A stretch of 64,000 nt of DNA from Sediminicoccus sp. KRV36. GTDB taxonomy: Bacteria; Pseudomonadota; Alphaproteobacteria; Acetobacterales; Acetobacteraceae. Numbering within the stretch: position 1 is the first letter of the stretch; every line of letters begins with the position of its first letter. The translations under genes and the position numbers were made by a program. Below are positions 24,389 to 34,562 of this stretch, one piece after another. Where the stretch lies: positions 3,927,001 to 3,991,000 of the forward strand of contig NZ_CP085081.1 of assembly GCF_023243115.1 (NCBI RefSeq), given 5' to 3'. The notes below the pieces were generated by a model, which made no database searches, had not been told where the DNA came from, and worked only from the letters and a program-made list of their open reading frames with translations.

Positions 24389-26905
24389 TCAGATCGCACG
24401 GAAGAAGTAGTCGCCGACGGTCTTGAAGCCGAGCCGCACGAGGAAGACGGTATTGGCATTCGCGGCCTGCGGCGCCGTGGTGTCTTCGATATAGCGCCGC
24501 AGCAGCCGCCCTTCGATGATGAAGCACTCATCCTCATAACCAAAGGTGCCGGCGACGATGGCGGGCGTCTGCGCCACTAGGTTGTACCGCACCGAGCCGG
24601 ACGCCTTCCAGATGCCCCCCGCCGCCGTGCGGTACTGGAAGCCGGCGCCGATGGCCACTTCGTTGCGCCCGATGGTGCTGGAGAATTGCGGCAAGGGCGG
24701 GTTGTAGAGGTACCCGGCGCTGACAAAGACATTGTCCAGCACGCTGACGCGGCCCAGGCTGAAGGTGGCATTCGCGTCGGTCGCGCGGTGTTGCAGGCTC
24801 TGGCTGTCAAACCGGTTGCGGGCGATGATGTCCACCCAGGAGACGGGCGAGAAGGTGGTCCGCGTCACCCAGTCCGAAGCGCGGTCGTTCAGCCCGACAT
24901 TCTGCGGAAAGGTCGTGGAATCCGTCGCGCGGTAGGACCGGCCGACCAGGCTCTCCACACGCCCGCCATTGACGAAGTTCCAACTGCCTCGAACCTGCGT
25001 GTCCACCCGCGTGGTGCCCTCGAAGCGGTCGCGGCCGGTGTAGCGGTTCAGCTGAAAGAGGTTGGCATCGGTGAATTCGAAATCGAGCGCATCCTCGTTC
25101 GGGAAGCGCAATTGCCGGCCCAGATGCGGCCCGGTCACGAATTGCACCCGGGGCTCGATCAGCTGCGTGCCCCATTCCCCGGCGGAGCGGATCAGCGGCA
25201 GGCGCCAATCCACCGCGGCGCGGATATTGCCATTGGCATGGATGCCATTGGCCTCCGGCAGCGGGTTGAAGGTGTTGAGCTGCTGGTTGCCGGCGTAATA
25301 GCCGGTGCCGTCGAACTGGGTGCGGAAGGTCCAGACATCGCCGACGGGGCCGAAGGCCGGCCGCTCCCAGCTGACGCGGCTGGCCAGGCGCTGGCTGAAC
25401 ACCGTGCTGGGGCGCGTCAGGCCCAGGATGCCCACATCGGTGGTGAGGTTGCCGCCCCAGAGCTGGTTGCGCGGCGCATGCTCCAGGATGCCATAGGGCC
25501 CGACGACCGGGATGGCCGAGAGATTATCGGTGCTGCGCAGCCCCTGGTAGTAGCGGGTATCCAGCCGCGCATAGGTCTCGGTGCCCCAGAAGCCCTCGAC
25601 GAAGGCCGTGCTGATCAGAACGCGGCGATACTCGAACTTGTAGGTGCGCAGGTAGCTGTCGCTGGATGCGAGGTTGGCATCGAAGCCGATGCGCCAGTTC
25701 TCATTCAGGTCGAACCGCCCGCGCGAGAAGATATGCCCGTTGATGCCGGGGCTGCCCGTCCCGGTGCCGGTGGCGCGCGCCGATTGCTCGGCATTCATGT
25801 AGCCGATCGAGCCCTGCGCCTGGATGAAGCCGTTATTGAAGCGGCGGCGATATTCCAGGCCGAGATTGGGGCTGACCAGGGTGCTGACGGTCGGCGTGAT
25901 CAGCAGGTCCTGCGAATCATCGATCGCCCAGAAATACGGGGTCTGGGTGAAGGCGCCGAGGAAGCGGGTGTAGCCATTGGCCGGAAACAGAAAGCCCGAG
26001 GCGCGCGGCGTGGACGGATCGGGGTGGGACAGGAACGGCGTGTAGAAGACCGGCACGCCGCCCATCTGCAACGTCGCATCCTGGTAGGAGATGCGCTGGG
26101 ATTCGCGGTCCTGCGTGCCCATGCGGGCGCGCATCTGCCACAAGGGCGGGCGCGTCGGGTCCGCCTCGCACAGGTTGCAGGAGGAATAGACCGGGCGGCT
26201 GATATCGCTGATCACGCCATCCGTGCGCCGCGCGCCATTGCCGGCGAGGCGGGCATTCTGCGCCAGCCGGGCCCGCACCTCGGTCAGCACGCCATCGCGG
26301 AAGCCCTCGCCGAGTTCGGCTTCCTCGGCATAGAAAACCTGGCCATCCGCCTCGATGATCTGGACATTGCCCTGGACCAGCGCGATGCGGGTGTTGCGGT
26401 CATAGGTGAAGCGATCGGCGCGCAGGAAGCGCCCGCCCTGCCAGGCCTCGACCCGGCCGCTGGCCACCACGCGCTCCCGCTCGCGGTCGTATTCCACCTC
26501 ATCGGCCATGAAGGTGACCGGGCCATCCGTGCCGCCACCGACCAGTTGGGGGGTTCCGGCGGCGGCCGCTGGCGCCGGCGTTGCGGACGGGGCAGGTGCG
26601 AGCGGCGTCGGGCTCGGATTGGCCAGCAGGTTGGGCAGCGTGTCCCGGCCCATCTGGAATTCCGTGGCGCCGAGCGGCGAGAAGCTTTGCGACGCCGGGT
26701 CAAACCCCAGGCTGTTCTGCGCGCGGGTGGCCAGCGGCACCTGGGCCAGCACCAGGGCGGCCACAAAGGCGAAGGAGCGCCAGAGCCGCGCATTCGGACG
26801 CAGGCCCAGCAGCGTCGCCTGGCGGCGGCGCAGACGGCGGCGCGCGAAGCGGGGCAGCCTTTGGGGGCGAAGTGCCGGGCGGATCAGGGGCGAGGAGCCA
26901 TTCAT
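24389..26905 (-). CDS. lptD: LPS-assembly protein LptD
   Basis: 838 residues. An Arg-rich N-terminal extension of about 45 residues precedes a hydrophobic signal segment and the OstA/LptA-like jellyroll (DGPVTFMADEVEYDRERERV). A large C-terminal beta-barrel runs to the end and finishes with aromatic Phe residues. The pair of cysteines in SSCNLCEAD could form the structural disulfides. LptD inserts lipopolysaccharide in the outer leaflet. Located between lptG and surA, the usual alphaproteobacterial order. Confidence 0.95.
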   Translation of the reverse strand: MNGSSPLIRPALRPQRLPRFARRRLRRRQATLLGLRPNARLWRSFAFVAALVLAQVPLATRAQNSLGFDPASQSFSPLGATEFQMGRDTLPNLLANPSPTPLAPAPSATPAPAAAAGTPQLVGGGTDGPVTFMADEVEYDRERERVVASGRVEAWQGGRFLRADRFTYDRNTRIALVQGNVQIIEADGQVFYAEEAELGEGFRDGVLTEVRARLAQNARLAGNGARRTDGVISDISRPVYSSCNLCEADPTRPPLWQMRARMGTQDRESQRISYQDATLQMGGVPVFYTPFLSHPDPSTPRASGFLFPANGYTRFLGAFTQTPYFWAIDDSQDLLITPTVSTLVSPNLGLEYRRRFNNGFIQAQGSIGYMNAEQSARATGTGTGSPGINGHIFSRGRFDLNENWRIGFDANLASSDSYLRTYKFEYRRVLISTAFVEGFWGTETYARLDTRYYQGLRSTDNLSAIPVVGPYGILEHAPRNQLWGGNLTTDVGILGLTRPSTVFSQRLASRVSWERPAFGPVGDVWTFRTQFDGTGYYAGNQQLNTFNPLPEANGIHANGNIRAAVDWRLPLIRSAGEWGTQLIEPRVQFVTGPHLGRQLRFPNEDALDFEFTDANLFQLNRYTGRDRFEGTTRVDTQVRGSWNFVNGGRVESLVGRSYRATDSTTFPQNVGLNDRASDWVTRTTFSPVSWVDIIARNRFDSQSLQHRATDANATFSLGRVSVLDNVFVSAGYLYNPPLPQFSSTIGRNEVAIGAGFQYRTAAGGIWKASGSVRYNLVAQTPAIVAGTFGYEDECFIIEGRLLRRYIEDTTAPQAANANTVFLVRLGFKTVGDYFFRAI

Positions 26906-26910
26906 GCGCG

Positions 26911-28035
26911 CTACCCATCCTCCAGATGCAGCAACAAAGCCAGAGCCAGCAGCATGCCTGTCGCGGTCGGCGCCCAGGCGGCCAGCCAGACCGGCAGGGT
27001 GCCCGACTCGCCGAACTCGCCGGTGATGCGGTCCAGCACGAAAAGCCCGAAGCCGGCGGCAACACCGGCCGAGATGGTCTGCGCCACGCCGCCGCGGCGG
27101 CTGTTGCGCATCGAGAAGCCCGCCGCCAGCAGGGCCATGGTCATGGCCAGGACGGGCGTGCTGAGCATGGACTGGAATTGCAGCCGATGCCGCAGCGCCG
27201 AAAATCCGGCCTGTTCCAGGATCGCGATGAAATCCGGCAGCGCCCAGAAGGACAGCGTATCGGGCGAGGCGAAGCTGTTCTCGATGCGGTCGGGCGTCAG
27301 ATCCGTCGGGAAGGTCATGCGCGCGGCGGGGCGGGGCACGCGGTCCGCCCCGAAGGACACCACATCGCTCAATTCCCAGCGGTCCGGCATCAGCCGCGCG
27401 CGCGGCGCCTCGATCCGCGCGAGGCCGCGGCCCTCGGGTGAAAGCCGCCAGATGGTGACCTCCGTCAGGCTGAATTCCGCCAGGCGATCGGTGCCGAGCA
27501 ACCGGGCCGGCCGGCCCGAAATCACCGCCACACCCCCAGGCTCCAGGCCGGAATCACCCTGGCGCAGCCAGAGCCGCCCCCCGGCCAGCGCCGTGACACC
27601 GCCGCCGGCACGCAGAAACGAGGCATCCAGCCGCTCCGCACGGGCCAGCATGGCCGAGGAGACCGGCGAAACCGCCATGATGGCGATCAACCCGAAGCTC
27701 AGCGCCACCAGGACTGGCCCGGACAGAAAGCCCCAGGCCGAGATGCCCGCCGCGCGGGCGACAATCAATTCGGAGGAGCGCGTGAGCCGCCAGAAGGCCA
27801 GGATCCCGCCCAGGAGAATGGCGAAGGGCATGATCTGCAGCCCGACAAAGGGCATGCGCAGCCCCGCGATGGAGGCCACCAGCGCGAAGCCGGCATCGGG
27901 CCGCGTCGCGGCGCGGCGCAGCAACTCGATGAAATCGAACATCGAGACGAGCAGCGTCAGCGCCAGCAGCATGGCGCCCGTGGCCGCGAGAAAGCGCCGT
28001 GCCACATAAAGGGTCAGGGTGCGGGCGATGATCAT
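26911..28035 (-). CDS. lptG: LPS export ABC transporter permease LptG
   Basis: 374 residues, six hydrophobic segments in two groups flanking a periplasmic jellyroll-like domain, the YjgP/YjgQ layout. It begins IIARTLTLYVARRFLAATG. With LptF and the ATPase LptB (not in window) it extracts LPS from the inner membrane. Its start overlaps lptF by 4 bp and its stop is 5 bp from lptD. Assigned G rather than F by operon order. Confidence 0.93.
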   Translation of the reverse strand: MIIARTLTLYVARRFLAATGAMLLALTLLVSMFDFIELLRRAATRPDAGFALVASIAGLRMPFVGLQIMPFAILLGGILAFWRLTRSSELIVARAAGISAWGFLSGPVLVALSFGLIAIMAVSPVSSAMLARAERLDASFLRAGGGVTALAGGRLWLRQGDSGLEPGGVAVISGRPARLLGTDRLAEFSLTEVTIWRLSPEGRGLARIEAPRARLMPDRWELSDVVSFGADRVPRPAARMTFPTDLTPDRIENSFASPDTLSFWALPDFIAILEQAGFSALRHRLQFQSMLSTPVLAMTMALLAAGFSMRNSRRGGVAQTISAGVAAGFGLFVLDRITGEFGESGTLPVWLAAWAPTATGMLLALALLLHLEDG

Positions 28036-29162
28036 CGAACAAATCCGCGCATCTGGTCCGGCACACCCGGCATGCCCGAGATCACCCAGGCGGAGAGCAG
28101 GCCAGGCAGCAGCGCATGGATCCAGATCAGCGGGATCAGCACCGTCTGCCGCGCCGCCAGATTGCCGATGGAGAGGCCAACGGCCAGCAGCCCCACCATC
28201 AGCAGGCAGCCGACAAAAAGATTGAAACCGCCGCCAAAGCGCCGGAACTGGCCCGTCAGGGAGACGGCCAGGGCCAGCAGCGCGAAGGTCACGGCCGTCA
28301 AGGGCCCGCTGAGGCGCTGATGCGCCTCGGCCAGGAAGCGGCCACGGTCACGGATCGAAACCCCCTCCTCGGGGTCGAACAACTCCTCCAGCGTGCGCTC
28401 CTGCGCGTTGCGGAAGCGCTGGCCCTCACTGCGGTTGGCCCGCGCGAGGTCGAGGCTGTTTTCCTGGAAGGTGAGCACGGAGAGCCGCATGGTGGTGGTG
28501 CCATCGGCCTGCACCACGCGCTCCACCTGCTGCCGCTGGCCGTTGAACAGTGTCACGCGCGGGCCTTGCGGCGTGGAGATGATGCGCCCGCTCTCGGCCA
28601 GGATGGTCACAGGGGCCCCGCGCTCACGCGAGTCATGCACCAGGATGCCGAACAAGGTGCCGCCCTGGTCGCGATCCCGCGCATAGACCGTCAATTCATC
28701 ACCGACCGAGCTGAACACGCCCTCCTGCAGCAGGAGCCCCGCCATCTGGTTGCGGATCTCGAATTGCCATTCGCGGAAGGCCTGGTGCGAGGCCGGGGTG
28801 ATCCAGATGTTCAGCACGAAGCAGATGCCCATGGCGCCCATCGCCACCAGGATGGCCGGCCGCGACAATTGCCACTGGCTGAGCCCGGCCGCGCGCATCA
28901 CCACCAATTCCCGGTCCGAGGCGAGGCGCACATAGGTGAACAGGGTCACGACAAAGGTGGTGATGGGCAGGATGACGCCGAAGAAGCTGGGCAACAGCAG
29001 GCCGGTCAATTCCAGGAAGACCCAGATCGAAAGCCCGCGATCCAGCACCAGCTCGATGAAGCGCAGGGACTGCGTCAGCCAGACCAGCGCCGCCAGCCCG
29101 ACCGTCACGGCAAACAGCGACAGCGCAAGCTGCCGCATGATGTAGAGGTCAATGCGCTTCAT
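28032..29162 (-). CDS. lptF: LPS export ABC transporter permease LptF
   Basis: 376 residues with the same six-helix plus periplasmic-domain layout as LptG, starting MKRIDLYIMRQLALSLFAVT. RELVVMRAAGLSQWQL is the conserved cytosolic coupling region. First gene of lptF-lptG-lptD-surA-rsmA, which links LPS transport to outer-membrane protein folding. Its start lies 34 bp from the stop of the upstream FAD-dependent dehydrogenase on the same strand, so readthrough is possible. Confidence 0.93.
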   Translation of the reverse strand: MKRIDLYIMRQLALSLFAVTVGLAALVWLTQSLRFIELVLDRGLSIWVFLELTGLLLPSFFGVILPITTFVVTLFTYVRLASDRELVVMRAAGLSQWQLSRPAILVAMGAMGICFVLNIWITPASHQAFREWQFEIRNQMAGLLLQEGVFSSVGDELTVYARDRDQGGTLFGILVHDSRERGAPVTILAESGRIISTPQGPRVTLFNGQRQQVERVVQADGTTTMRLSVLTFQENSLDLARANRSEGQRFRNAQERTLEELFDPEEGVSIRDRGRFLAEAHQRLSGPLTAVTFALLALAVSLTGQFRRFGGGFNLFVGCLLMVGLLAVGLSIGNLAARQTVLIPLIWIHALLPGLLSAWVISGMPGVPDQMRGFVR

Positions 29163-29196
29163 GCGGGCGCGGTCTTACCAGCCCATGGCCGGCAGG

Positions 29197-30639
29197 TCAC
29201 GCATCCGGAAGTAACTTGCCGGGGTTCATGATGCCCCGCGGGTCGAGCGCCGCCTTGATCCGGCGCATCGCGTCCAGTTCCGCGCCACCGCGCCAGGCTT
29301 CCATCATGTCGGTCTTGAGGCGGCCAATGCCGTGTTCGGCGCTGAAACTGCCATCCAGCTCGCGCACCACGGCATTCACCACATCCATGATGTCATGGCT
29401 GCGGGCCAGGAAATCCGCCGCACTCATTCCCTCGGGCTGGGCCAGGTTCATGTGGATATTGCCATCCCCCATATGGCCAAAGGGCACGGGGCGGCTGCCA
29501 GGGATCAGGGCGCGGCAGGCTTCGGAGGCGCGGCGGATCAATTCCGGCACGGCCGAGACGGGCACCGAGACATCATTCTTCACGCTGGCGCCGGCGCGCT
29601 TCTGCGCCTCGGGGTGCTCCTCGCGCAGGCGCCAGATGGCGGCGCGCTGGGCTTCGGATTCCGCCAGCGCCGCGTCATCCACCTCGCCCGCCTCCATGGC
29701 CGCTTCCAGCACGCTCTCCATCAGGGCGCGCAGCCCCGCCCCCTCGCGCGAGGCGGCGAGGTCCACCAGGACATAATGATCGGAAGGGGCCGCCAGCGGC
29801 AGGCTCGCCCCCTCGATGGTGGCGAGCACCATGCCCATGCCGATGCCGGACATGTATTCGAAGGCCCGGACCGCGCCCTCATCGGCCGTGCGGAAGCGGC
29901 GGAACAGGGCCAGTGCCGCAGCCTCGGACGGCACCGCGCAAAGTGCCGTCGCCGTCTCGCGCGCGGCGGGAAACAGGCGCAGCACGGCGGCGGTGATGAT
30001 GCCCAGCGTGCCCTCGGCGCCGACGAATAAATGCCGCAGCGCGTAACCGGTGTTGTCCTTGCGCAGCCGGCGCAACCCATGGATCACGCTGCCATCGGGC
30101 AGCACCACTTCAAGCCCCAGCATGAGTTCGCGCGCATTGCCGTAGCGCACCGTGGTGTTGCCGCCGGCATTGGTGGAGAGCAGGCCGCCGATCATCGCCG
30201 TGCCCTCGGCGCCGAGGCTGAGCGGAAACAGCACCCCATGCTCGGCCGCCACCTGCTGGGCGCGGGCGAGCACCAGGCCGGCCTCCACCGTCATGGTCAT
30301 GTCGGCCGTGTCCACCTCGCGCACGCGGTTCAGGCGGGCCAGGCTCAGCACCACCTGGCGCGGCCGGGCCTCGGGCGTGGCGCCCCCCACCATGGAGGTG
30401 TTGCCGCCCTGGGGGATGATGGTGATGCCCTGCTCCGCGCAGAGCTTCACGCAGGCCGAGACCTCGGCCGTGCTGGCCGGGCGCAGCACGGCCATGGCCT
30501 CGCCCTGGTAGAGTCCGCGCCAATCGCTCAGATGCGGGGCGATATCCGCCGGCTCGGACAGGAGGCCGGGCGGGCCGAGGATGGCGCGGAAGGCCTCCAG
30601 CAGGGGGGCGGTCTCCGAGGGGGGCAGATTATCGGGCAT
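29197..30639 (-). CDS. FAD-binding oxidoreductase (GlcD / D-2-hydroxyglutarate dehydrogenase type)
   Basis: 480 residues. The FAD-binding-4 domain has GGNTSMVGGA and NAGGNTTVRYGN. The C-terminal FAD-linked oxidase domain has FGHMGDGNIHMN (metal/substrate site) and SAEHGIGRLK. These enzymes oxidise D-2-hydroxy acids such as D-lactate or D-2-hydroxyglutarate. Substrate cannot be fixed from sequence. No GlcE/GlcF partners are adjacent, which favours the single-chain dehydrogenase type. Cytosolic or membrane-associated. Confidence 0.88.
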   Translation of the reverse strand: MPDNLPPSETAPLLEAFRAILGPPGLLSEPADIAPHLSDWRGLYQGEAMAVLRPASTAEVSACVKLCAEQGITIIPQGGNTSMVGGATPEARPRQVVLSLARLNRVREVDTADMTMTVEAGLVLARAQQVAAEHGVLFPLSLGAEGTAMIGGLLSTNAGGNTTVRYGNARELMLGLEVVLPDGSVIHGLRRLRKDNTGYALRHLFVGAEGTLGIITAAVLRLFPAARETATALCAVPSEAAALALFRRFRTADEGAVRAFEYMSGIGMGMVLATIEGASLPLAAPSDHYVLVDLAASREGAGLRALMESVLEAAMEAGEVDDAALAESEAQRAAIWRLREEHPEAQKRAGASVKNDVSVPVSAVPELIRRASEACRALIPGSRPVPFGHMGDGNIHMNLAQPEGMSAADFLARSHDIMDVVNAVVRELDGSFSAEHGIGRLKTDMMEAWRGGAELDAMRRIKAALDPRGIMNPGKLLPDA

Positions 30640-30801
30640 GGGGGTTTATAGCGGGCTTGCGGGGCATCTCCAGATGCCTCTTGGCCGGGGATTTATCGGA
30701 TCGAAGGGGAAACCATCCAAAAAACATCGTAATTTTGATTTTCCGGACGCTCCAGGACTGCTATGGTCGTCCCGAGCTTCTTAATAAATGGAACAATCTT
30801 C

Positions 30802-31098
30802 ATGGCGCCTGGAAAATTTCTGGCCAGCCTTCTGATTATCGTCGTTTTCTCGGCTGGCGGCTTTGGCCTCATGCATTGGCTGCAATCCGCCCCGGCCCCC
30901 GTGGCGGTGGCGACCAGCGTGGCGAGTCCCGTGGTGGTGAACCGCCAGAGCGGCTGCCTGGGCTTCAACCAGTCCATTGATGAGGAAATCGCCCGGCAGA
31001 ACCGGATCGGCCACACGCACAACTCCGTTCGCCTCGCCACGCTGAAGCGGGATTGCACGGTGGATGACCAGGAATACTATCGTACCGCGCCGCGCTGA
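30802..31098 (+). CDS. hypothetical single-pass membrane protein
   Basis: 98 residues. MAPGKFLASLLIIVVFSAGGFGLMHWL is one N-terminal membrane anchor or uncleaved signal, split here only for description. An Ala/Val/Pro linker and a small polar domain with two cysteines (SGCLGF and KRDCTV) follow, which could form a disulfide outside the cytosol. Family not recognised. An in-frame ATG at 30763 is possible but would put 13 residues before the hydrophobic stretch. The upstream 30700-30790 stretch is AT-richer than its surroundings and may hold the promoter. Confidence 0.55.
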   Translation: MAPGKFLASLLIIVVFSAGGFGLMHWLQSAPAPVAVATSVASPVVVNRQSGCLGFNQSIDEEIARQNRIGHTHNSVRLATLKRDCTVDDQEYYRTAPR

Positions 31099-31158
31099 GG
31101 GAACTGCGCGGACAGGCCGGCCGCGGCCATAGGCCGAAGCGCGGCCTCCCCTCGGCCG

Positions 31159-32112
31159 CTAGCGCCGGGGTTCCGCCGCCCGGGCCAGCCGGTCCCGGAT
31201 GGCCGGCCCCAGCCCCTCGCCGGGAATCGGCATCGCCGCGATCCCGCTCAGCCCCGGCCGGTCCAGCGCGCGCAGCCCGGCAAAGAGGCGGGATGCCGCC
31301 TCGCGCAGGTCCTGCGCTTCCGAGAGCTGGAACATCACGGCGGCGCCCGGCAGGGGCGGCCCGAAGGCCAGCAACGCCTCATCCGCCGCAACAGCCCGCG
31401 CATCCAGCCGGAGCGGCAGGCTGGGCGCGTAATGGGACAGCATCATGCCTGGGCTGCGCAGCGTGGGCGCGGCCCCCGCATGCAGCGGCAATGGCCGCCC
31501 GACCGGGCCGATCACCGCCTCGATCGCTTCCACCGGCACGCCGCCCGGGCGCAGCAGCACGGCTCCTTCCCGGGCGAGGTCCAGCACAGTGGATTCCACG
31601 CCCACCGCGCATTCGCCGCCTTCCAGCACCGCGGCGATCCGCCCTGAAAGCTCCTCCATCACATGCGCCGAGGAGGTCGGGCTGACGCGGCCCGAGCGAT
31701 TGGCCGAAGGGGCTGCGATGGGGGTTCCGGCGGCGCGCAGCAGGGCCAGCGCGCCCGGATGCGAGGGCACCCGCACCGCCAGCGTATCCAGCCCGGCCCC
31801 GGCCAGCAGATCAATCCGGCAATCGGCGCGGCGCGGCAGAACCAGCGTGAGCGGCCCCGGCCAGAAGGCATCGGCCAGCGCCCGGGCGCGATCATCGGCG
31901 CGCACTTCGGCCCAGGCGGCCGCCGCATCCGGGACATGGCAGATCAGCGGGTTGAAATGCGGCCGCCCCTTGGCCTCGAAGATCGCGGCCACCGCCTGGC
32001 CGTTCCGTGCATCGGCGCCGAGGCCATAGACGGTCTCGGTGGCGAAGGCGACCAGCGCGCCCGCCCGCAGCAGGGCCGCCGCATCCAGCGGATCATCGAG
32101 CAGGGCGGTCAC
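31159..32112 (-). CDS. tsaC: L-threonylcarbamoyladenylate synthase (Sua5/YwlC type)
   Basis: 317 residues. The N-terminal YrdC domain has [23 protein letters not shown] and [13 protein letters not shown] linker with [12 protein letters not shown] leads into the extra C-terminal Sua5 domain, so it is the long Sua5 form rather than short TsaC. It makes threonylcarbamoyl-AMP for the t6A37 tRNA modification. Cytosolic. cysQ lies 30 bp upstream on the same strand. Confidence 0.93.
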   Translation of the reverse strand: MTALLDDPLDAAALLRAGALVAFATETVYGLGADARNGQAVAAIFEAKGRPHFNPLICHVPDAAAAWAEVRADDRARALADAFWPGPLTLVLPRRADCRIDLLAGAGLDTLAVRVPSHPGALALLRAAGTPIAAPSANRSGRVSPTSSAHVMEELSGRIAAVLEGGECAVGVESTVLDLAREGAVLLRPGGVPVEAIEAVIGPVGRPLPLHAGAAPTLRSPGMMLSHYAPSLPLRLDARAVAADEALLAFGPPLPGAAVMFQLSEAQDLREAASRLFAGLRALDRPGLSGIAAMPIPGEGLGPAIRDRLARAAEPRR

Positions 32113-32142
32113 GTCACGCCCCTGCTCGCGATGGCGCCAGGC

Positions 32143-32907
32143 TCAATCCAACCCCCATGCGACAAAGCCCGGGTTGCGATAGCCGGGCTTGCCATAGGCC
32201 AGCGGCCGCCCCTCGATATCCACGACGCGTCCGCCGGCCGCCTCCAGCACCGCCTGGCCCGCCGCCGTGTCCCATTCCATGATGCCCGAGGAAAGGCGCG
32301 GCATGAGATCGGCCTTGCCCTCCGCGATCCAGGCGAATTTCAACGCCGAGCCCATGCGCGTCGTGGTGGCGATGTTCAGCTCCCGGCAAAAGTCTTCAGT
32401 GGCGGCGGCATCCCGGTGGGAGCGGCTGTCCATCAGGTGCAGCCCCTCGGGCGGCGGGCGGCGGGCCTGGATGGGGCGGCGGATGCCAGCTTCCTCGATC
32501 CAGGCCCCCTGGCCGACGATCCCGGCATAAAGGCTGCCACGGCCGGGCACGGCCAGCACGCCCAGCACGGGGCGCCCCGCCTCGATCAGCGCGATGCAGA
32601 CCACATATTCATCGAGCCCGGCCGCGAATTCCTTGGTGCCGTCCAGCGGGTCCACCAGCCAGAAGCGGGGGGCCACGGCGGGCACATGGCCCTCGGAAAA
32701 CGCCTCCTCCGCCACGATGGGCAGATCCGGCGTGGCCAGCAGCAGCCCCTCGGTGATGATGCCCTCGGCCAGGCGGTCCGCCGCCGTGACCGGGCTCGCA
32801 TCGCCCTTGCGCTCGATGGCGAAGCCGGCGCGGCGCACCGCCTCGATGGCCTGGCCGGCGTCGCGCGCCAGGCGAATGGCAAGGTCGAGGAGGTCCGAAT
32901 GGTTCAT
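32143..32907 (-). CDS. cysQ: 3'(2'),5'-bisphosphate nucleotidase, CysQ type
   Basis: 254 residues of the inositol-monophosphatase fold. The metal-binding motif DPLDGTKEF (around residues 87-95) and the second motif [15 protein letters not shown] are present. CysQ removes the 3'-phosphate of PAP or PAPS made during sulfate assimilation. Cytosolic or loosely membrane-bound. It is divergent from pepA and 30 bp ahead of the tsaC-type gene. Confidence 0.9.
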   Translation of the reverse strand: MNHSDLLDLAIRLARDAGQAIEAVRRAGFAIERKGDASPVTAADRLAEGIITEGLLLATPDLPIVAEEAFSEGHVPAVAPRFWLVDPLDGTKEFAAGLDEYVVCIALIEAGRPVLGVLAVPGRGSLYAGIVGQGAWIEEAGIRRPIQARRPPPEGLHLMDSRSHRDAAATEDFCRELNIATTTRMGSALKFAWIAEGKADLMPRLSSGIMEWDTAAGQAVLEAAGGRVVDIEGRPLAYGKPGYRNPGFVAWGLD

Positions 32908-32997
32908 CCCCCGGGTCTATCTCCCCCGGGCGGGATGACGCAATGCGATGCGCGCCCTATCTTCCAGGGAATCCTTCAGATCGGAACGGGACGCCCC

Positions 32998-34458
32998 ATG
33001 CTCGATATCGCCTTTGCCAAGCCCGCCTTGCCGAAAACCGGCGCCCTGGTGCTGCCCATCGCCGAGGGGGGAGCGCTCAGCGGCCTCGCCGCCACGCTGG
33101 ATGCGGAAATGGAGGGCGGGCTGACGCGCGCGCTGGAAGCGGCCGGCTTCAAGGGCAAGAAGGGCCAGTCCGCCACCTTCTGGGCGCCGCATGGCGGGAT
33201 CACCAAGCTCGTCGTCATGGGCCTGGGCGAGACGCCGGATGCGGAAAAGCTCGGCGGCAGCATGGTGCCGATGGTCTCAGGCGAGGCCGCCGTGATGGTC
33301 GCCGCCGATGGGCTGACCGCCGAACAGGCGGCCAGCCTCGCCATGGGGGCGGCACTGCGCTCCTACCGCTTCGACCGCTACCGCACGACGGAAAAGCCCG
33401 AGGACAAGCCCAAGCTCGCCAAGCTGACCATCGGCACAGGTGAGGCCGCCGCCGCGAAAGCCGCCTTCGCGCCGATGAAGGCCGTGGTGGAGGGCGTCTT
33501 CCTGGCGCGGGACCTGGTGTCCGAGCCTGCCAATATCCTGACGCCGGTGGAATTCGCGGACCGCCTGAAGGGGCTGGAGAAGCTCGGCCTCGGCGTGGAT
33601 GTGCTGGGCCCGAAGGAGATGAAGAAGCTGGGCTTCGGCGCGCTGCTCGGCGTGGCGCAGGGCTCCATCAATGAGCCGCGCATGGTGGTGATGAAGTGGA
33701 ACGGCTCCGGCAAGAAGAAGATGGACAAGCCGCTCTGCTTCATCGGCAAGGGCGTGACCTTCGACACCGGCGGCATCTCCATCAAGCCGGCCGGCGGCAT
33801 GGAAGACATGAAGTGGGACATGGCGGGTGCTGGCACCGTCGCCGGCCTGATGGCCGCCCTGGCCGGGCGCAAGACCAAGGCCGATGTGATCGGCATCGTG
33901 GGCCTGGTTGAGAACATGCCCGGCCATAACGCGCAGCGCCCGGGCGATGTGGTGACCAGCGCCTCCGGCCAGACCATCGAGGTGATCAACACCGACGCCG
34001 AGGGCCGCCTGGTGCTCGCCGATGTGATCCACTACGCGATCGAGAAATTCGATCCGAAATTCATGGTGGACCTCGCCACGCTGACGGGTGCGATCATCGT
34101 GGCGCTGGGCCATGAGCATGCCGGTCTGTTCGCCAATGACGAGGAGCTGGCCGCGCGCATCACGGCGGCCGGCAATGCCGTGGGCGAGGCCGCCTGGCGC
34201 ATGCCGCTGGGCGAGGCCTATGACAAGCAGATCAAGTCCGACATCGCGGACATGAAGAATGTGGGCGGCGGCCGGGCGGGGGGCTCCATCACGGCGGCCT
34301 GCTTCATCCAGCGCTTCGTGCAGGGCCGCCCCTGGGCGCATCTGGACATCGCCGGCACGGCCTGGGCCGGCAAGGATTCGCCGACCATCCCCAAGGGCGC
34401 GACGGCCTATGGCGTGCGCATGCTCGATCGGCTGGTCGCGGATCATTATGAGGGCTGA
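32998..34458 (+). CDS. pepA: leucyl aminopeptidase, M17 family
   Basis: 486 residues, the normal length. All metal and catalytic positions of the family are visible: K251 and D256 in [11 protein letters not shown]263, D274 in WDMAGAG, and D333, E335 and R337 in [10 protein letters not shown]. It releases N-terminal amino acids, with two divalent metals per subunit, as a cytosolic hexamer. A second M17 gene follows 104 bp downstream. holC, the usual partner of pepA, is found two genes further on. Confidence 0.95.
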   Translation: MLDIAFAKPALPKTGALVLPIAEGGALSGLAATLDAEMEGGLTRALEAAGFKGKKGQSATFWAPHGGITKLVVMGLGETPDAEKLGGSMVPMVSGEAAVMVAADGLTAEQAASLAMGAALRSYRFDRYRTTEKPEDKPKLAKLTIGTGEAAAAKAAFAPMKAVVEGVFLARDLVSEPANILTPVEFADRLKGLEKLGLGVDVLGPKEMKKLGFGALLGVAQGSINEPRMVVMKWNGSGKKKMDKPLCFIGKGVTFDTGGISIKPAGGMEDMKWDMAGAGTVAGLMAALAGRKTKADVIGIVGLVENMPGHNAQRPGDVVTSASGQTIEVINTDAEGRLVLADVIHYAIEKFDPKFMVDLATLTGAIIVALGHEHAGLFANDEELAARITAAGNAVGEAAWRMPLGEAYDKQIKSDIADMKNVGGGRAGGSITAACFIQRFVQGRPWAHLDIAGTAWAGKDSPTIPKGATAYGVRMLDRLVADHYEG

Positions 34459-34562
34459 GTGTCGGTGACAGAGCGCCCGCGCGAGACGCATTGGCGCAGA
34501 CAGACCCGGCTCCTTCAGCCGGGCGTGCGGCGCCGCTTCGCCGTCCTGACAGGGACTGATCC

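Noticed and set aside
24686..28009. 1107-codon plus-strand open frame opposite lptD and lptG
   Set aside because: Antisense shadow; the minus strand encodes clear LptD and LptG.
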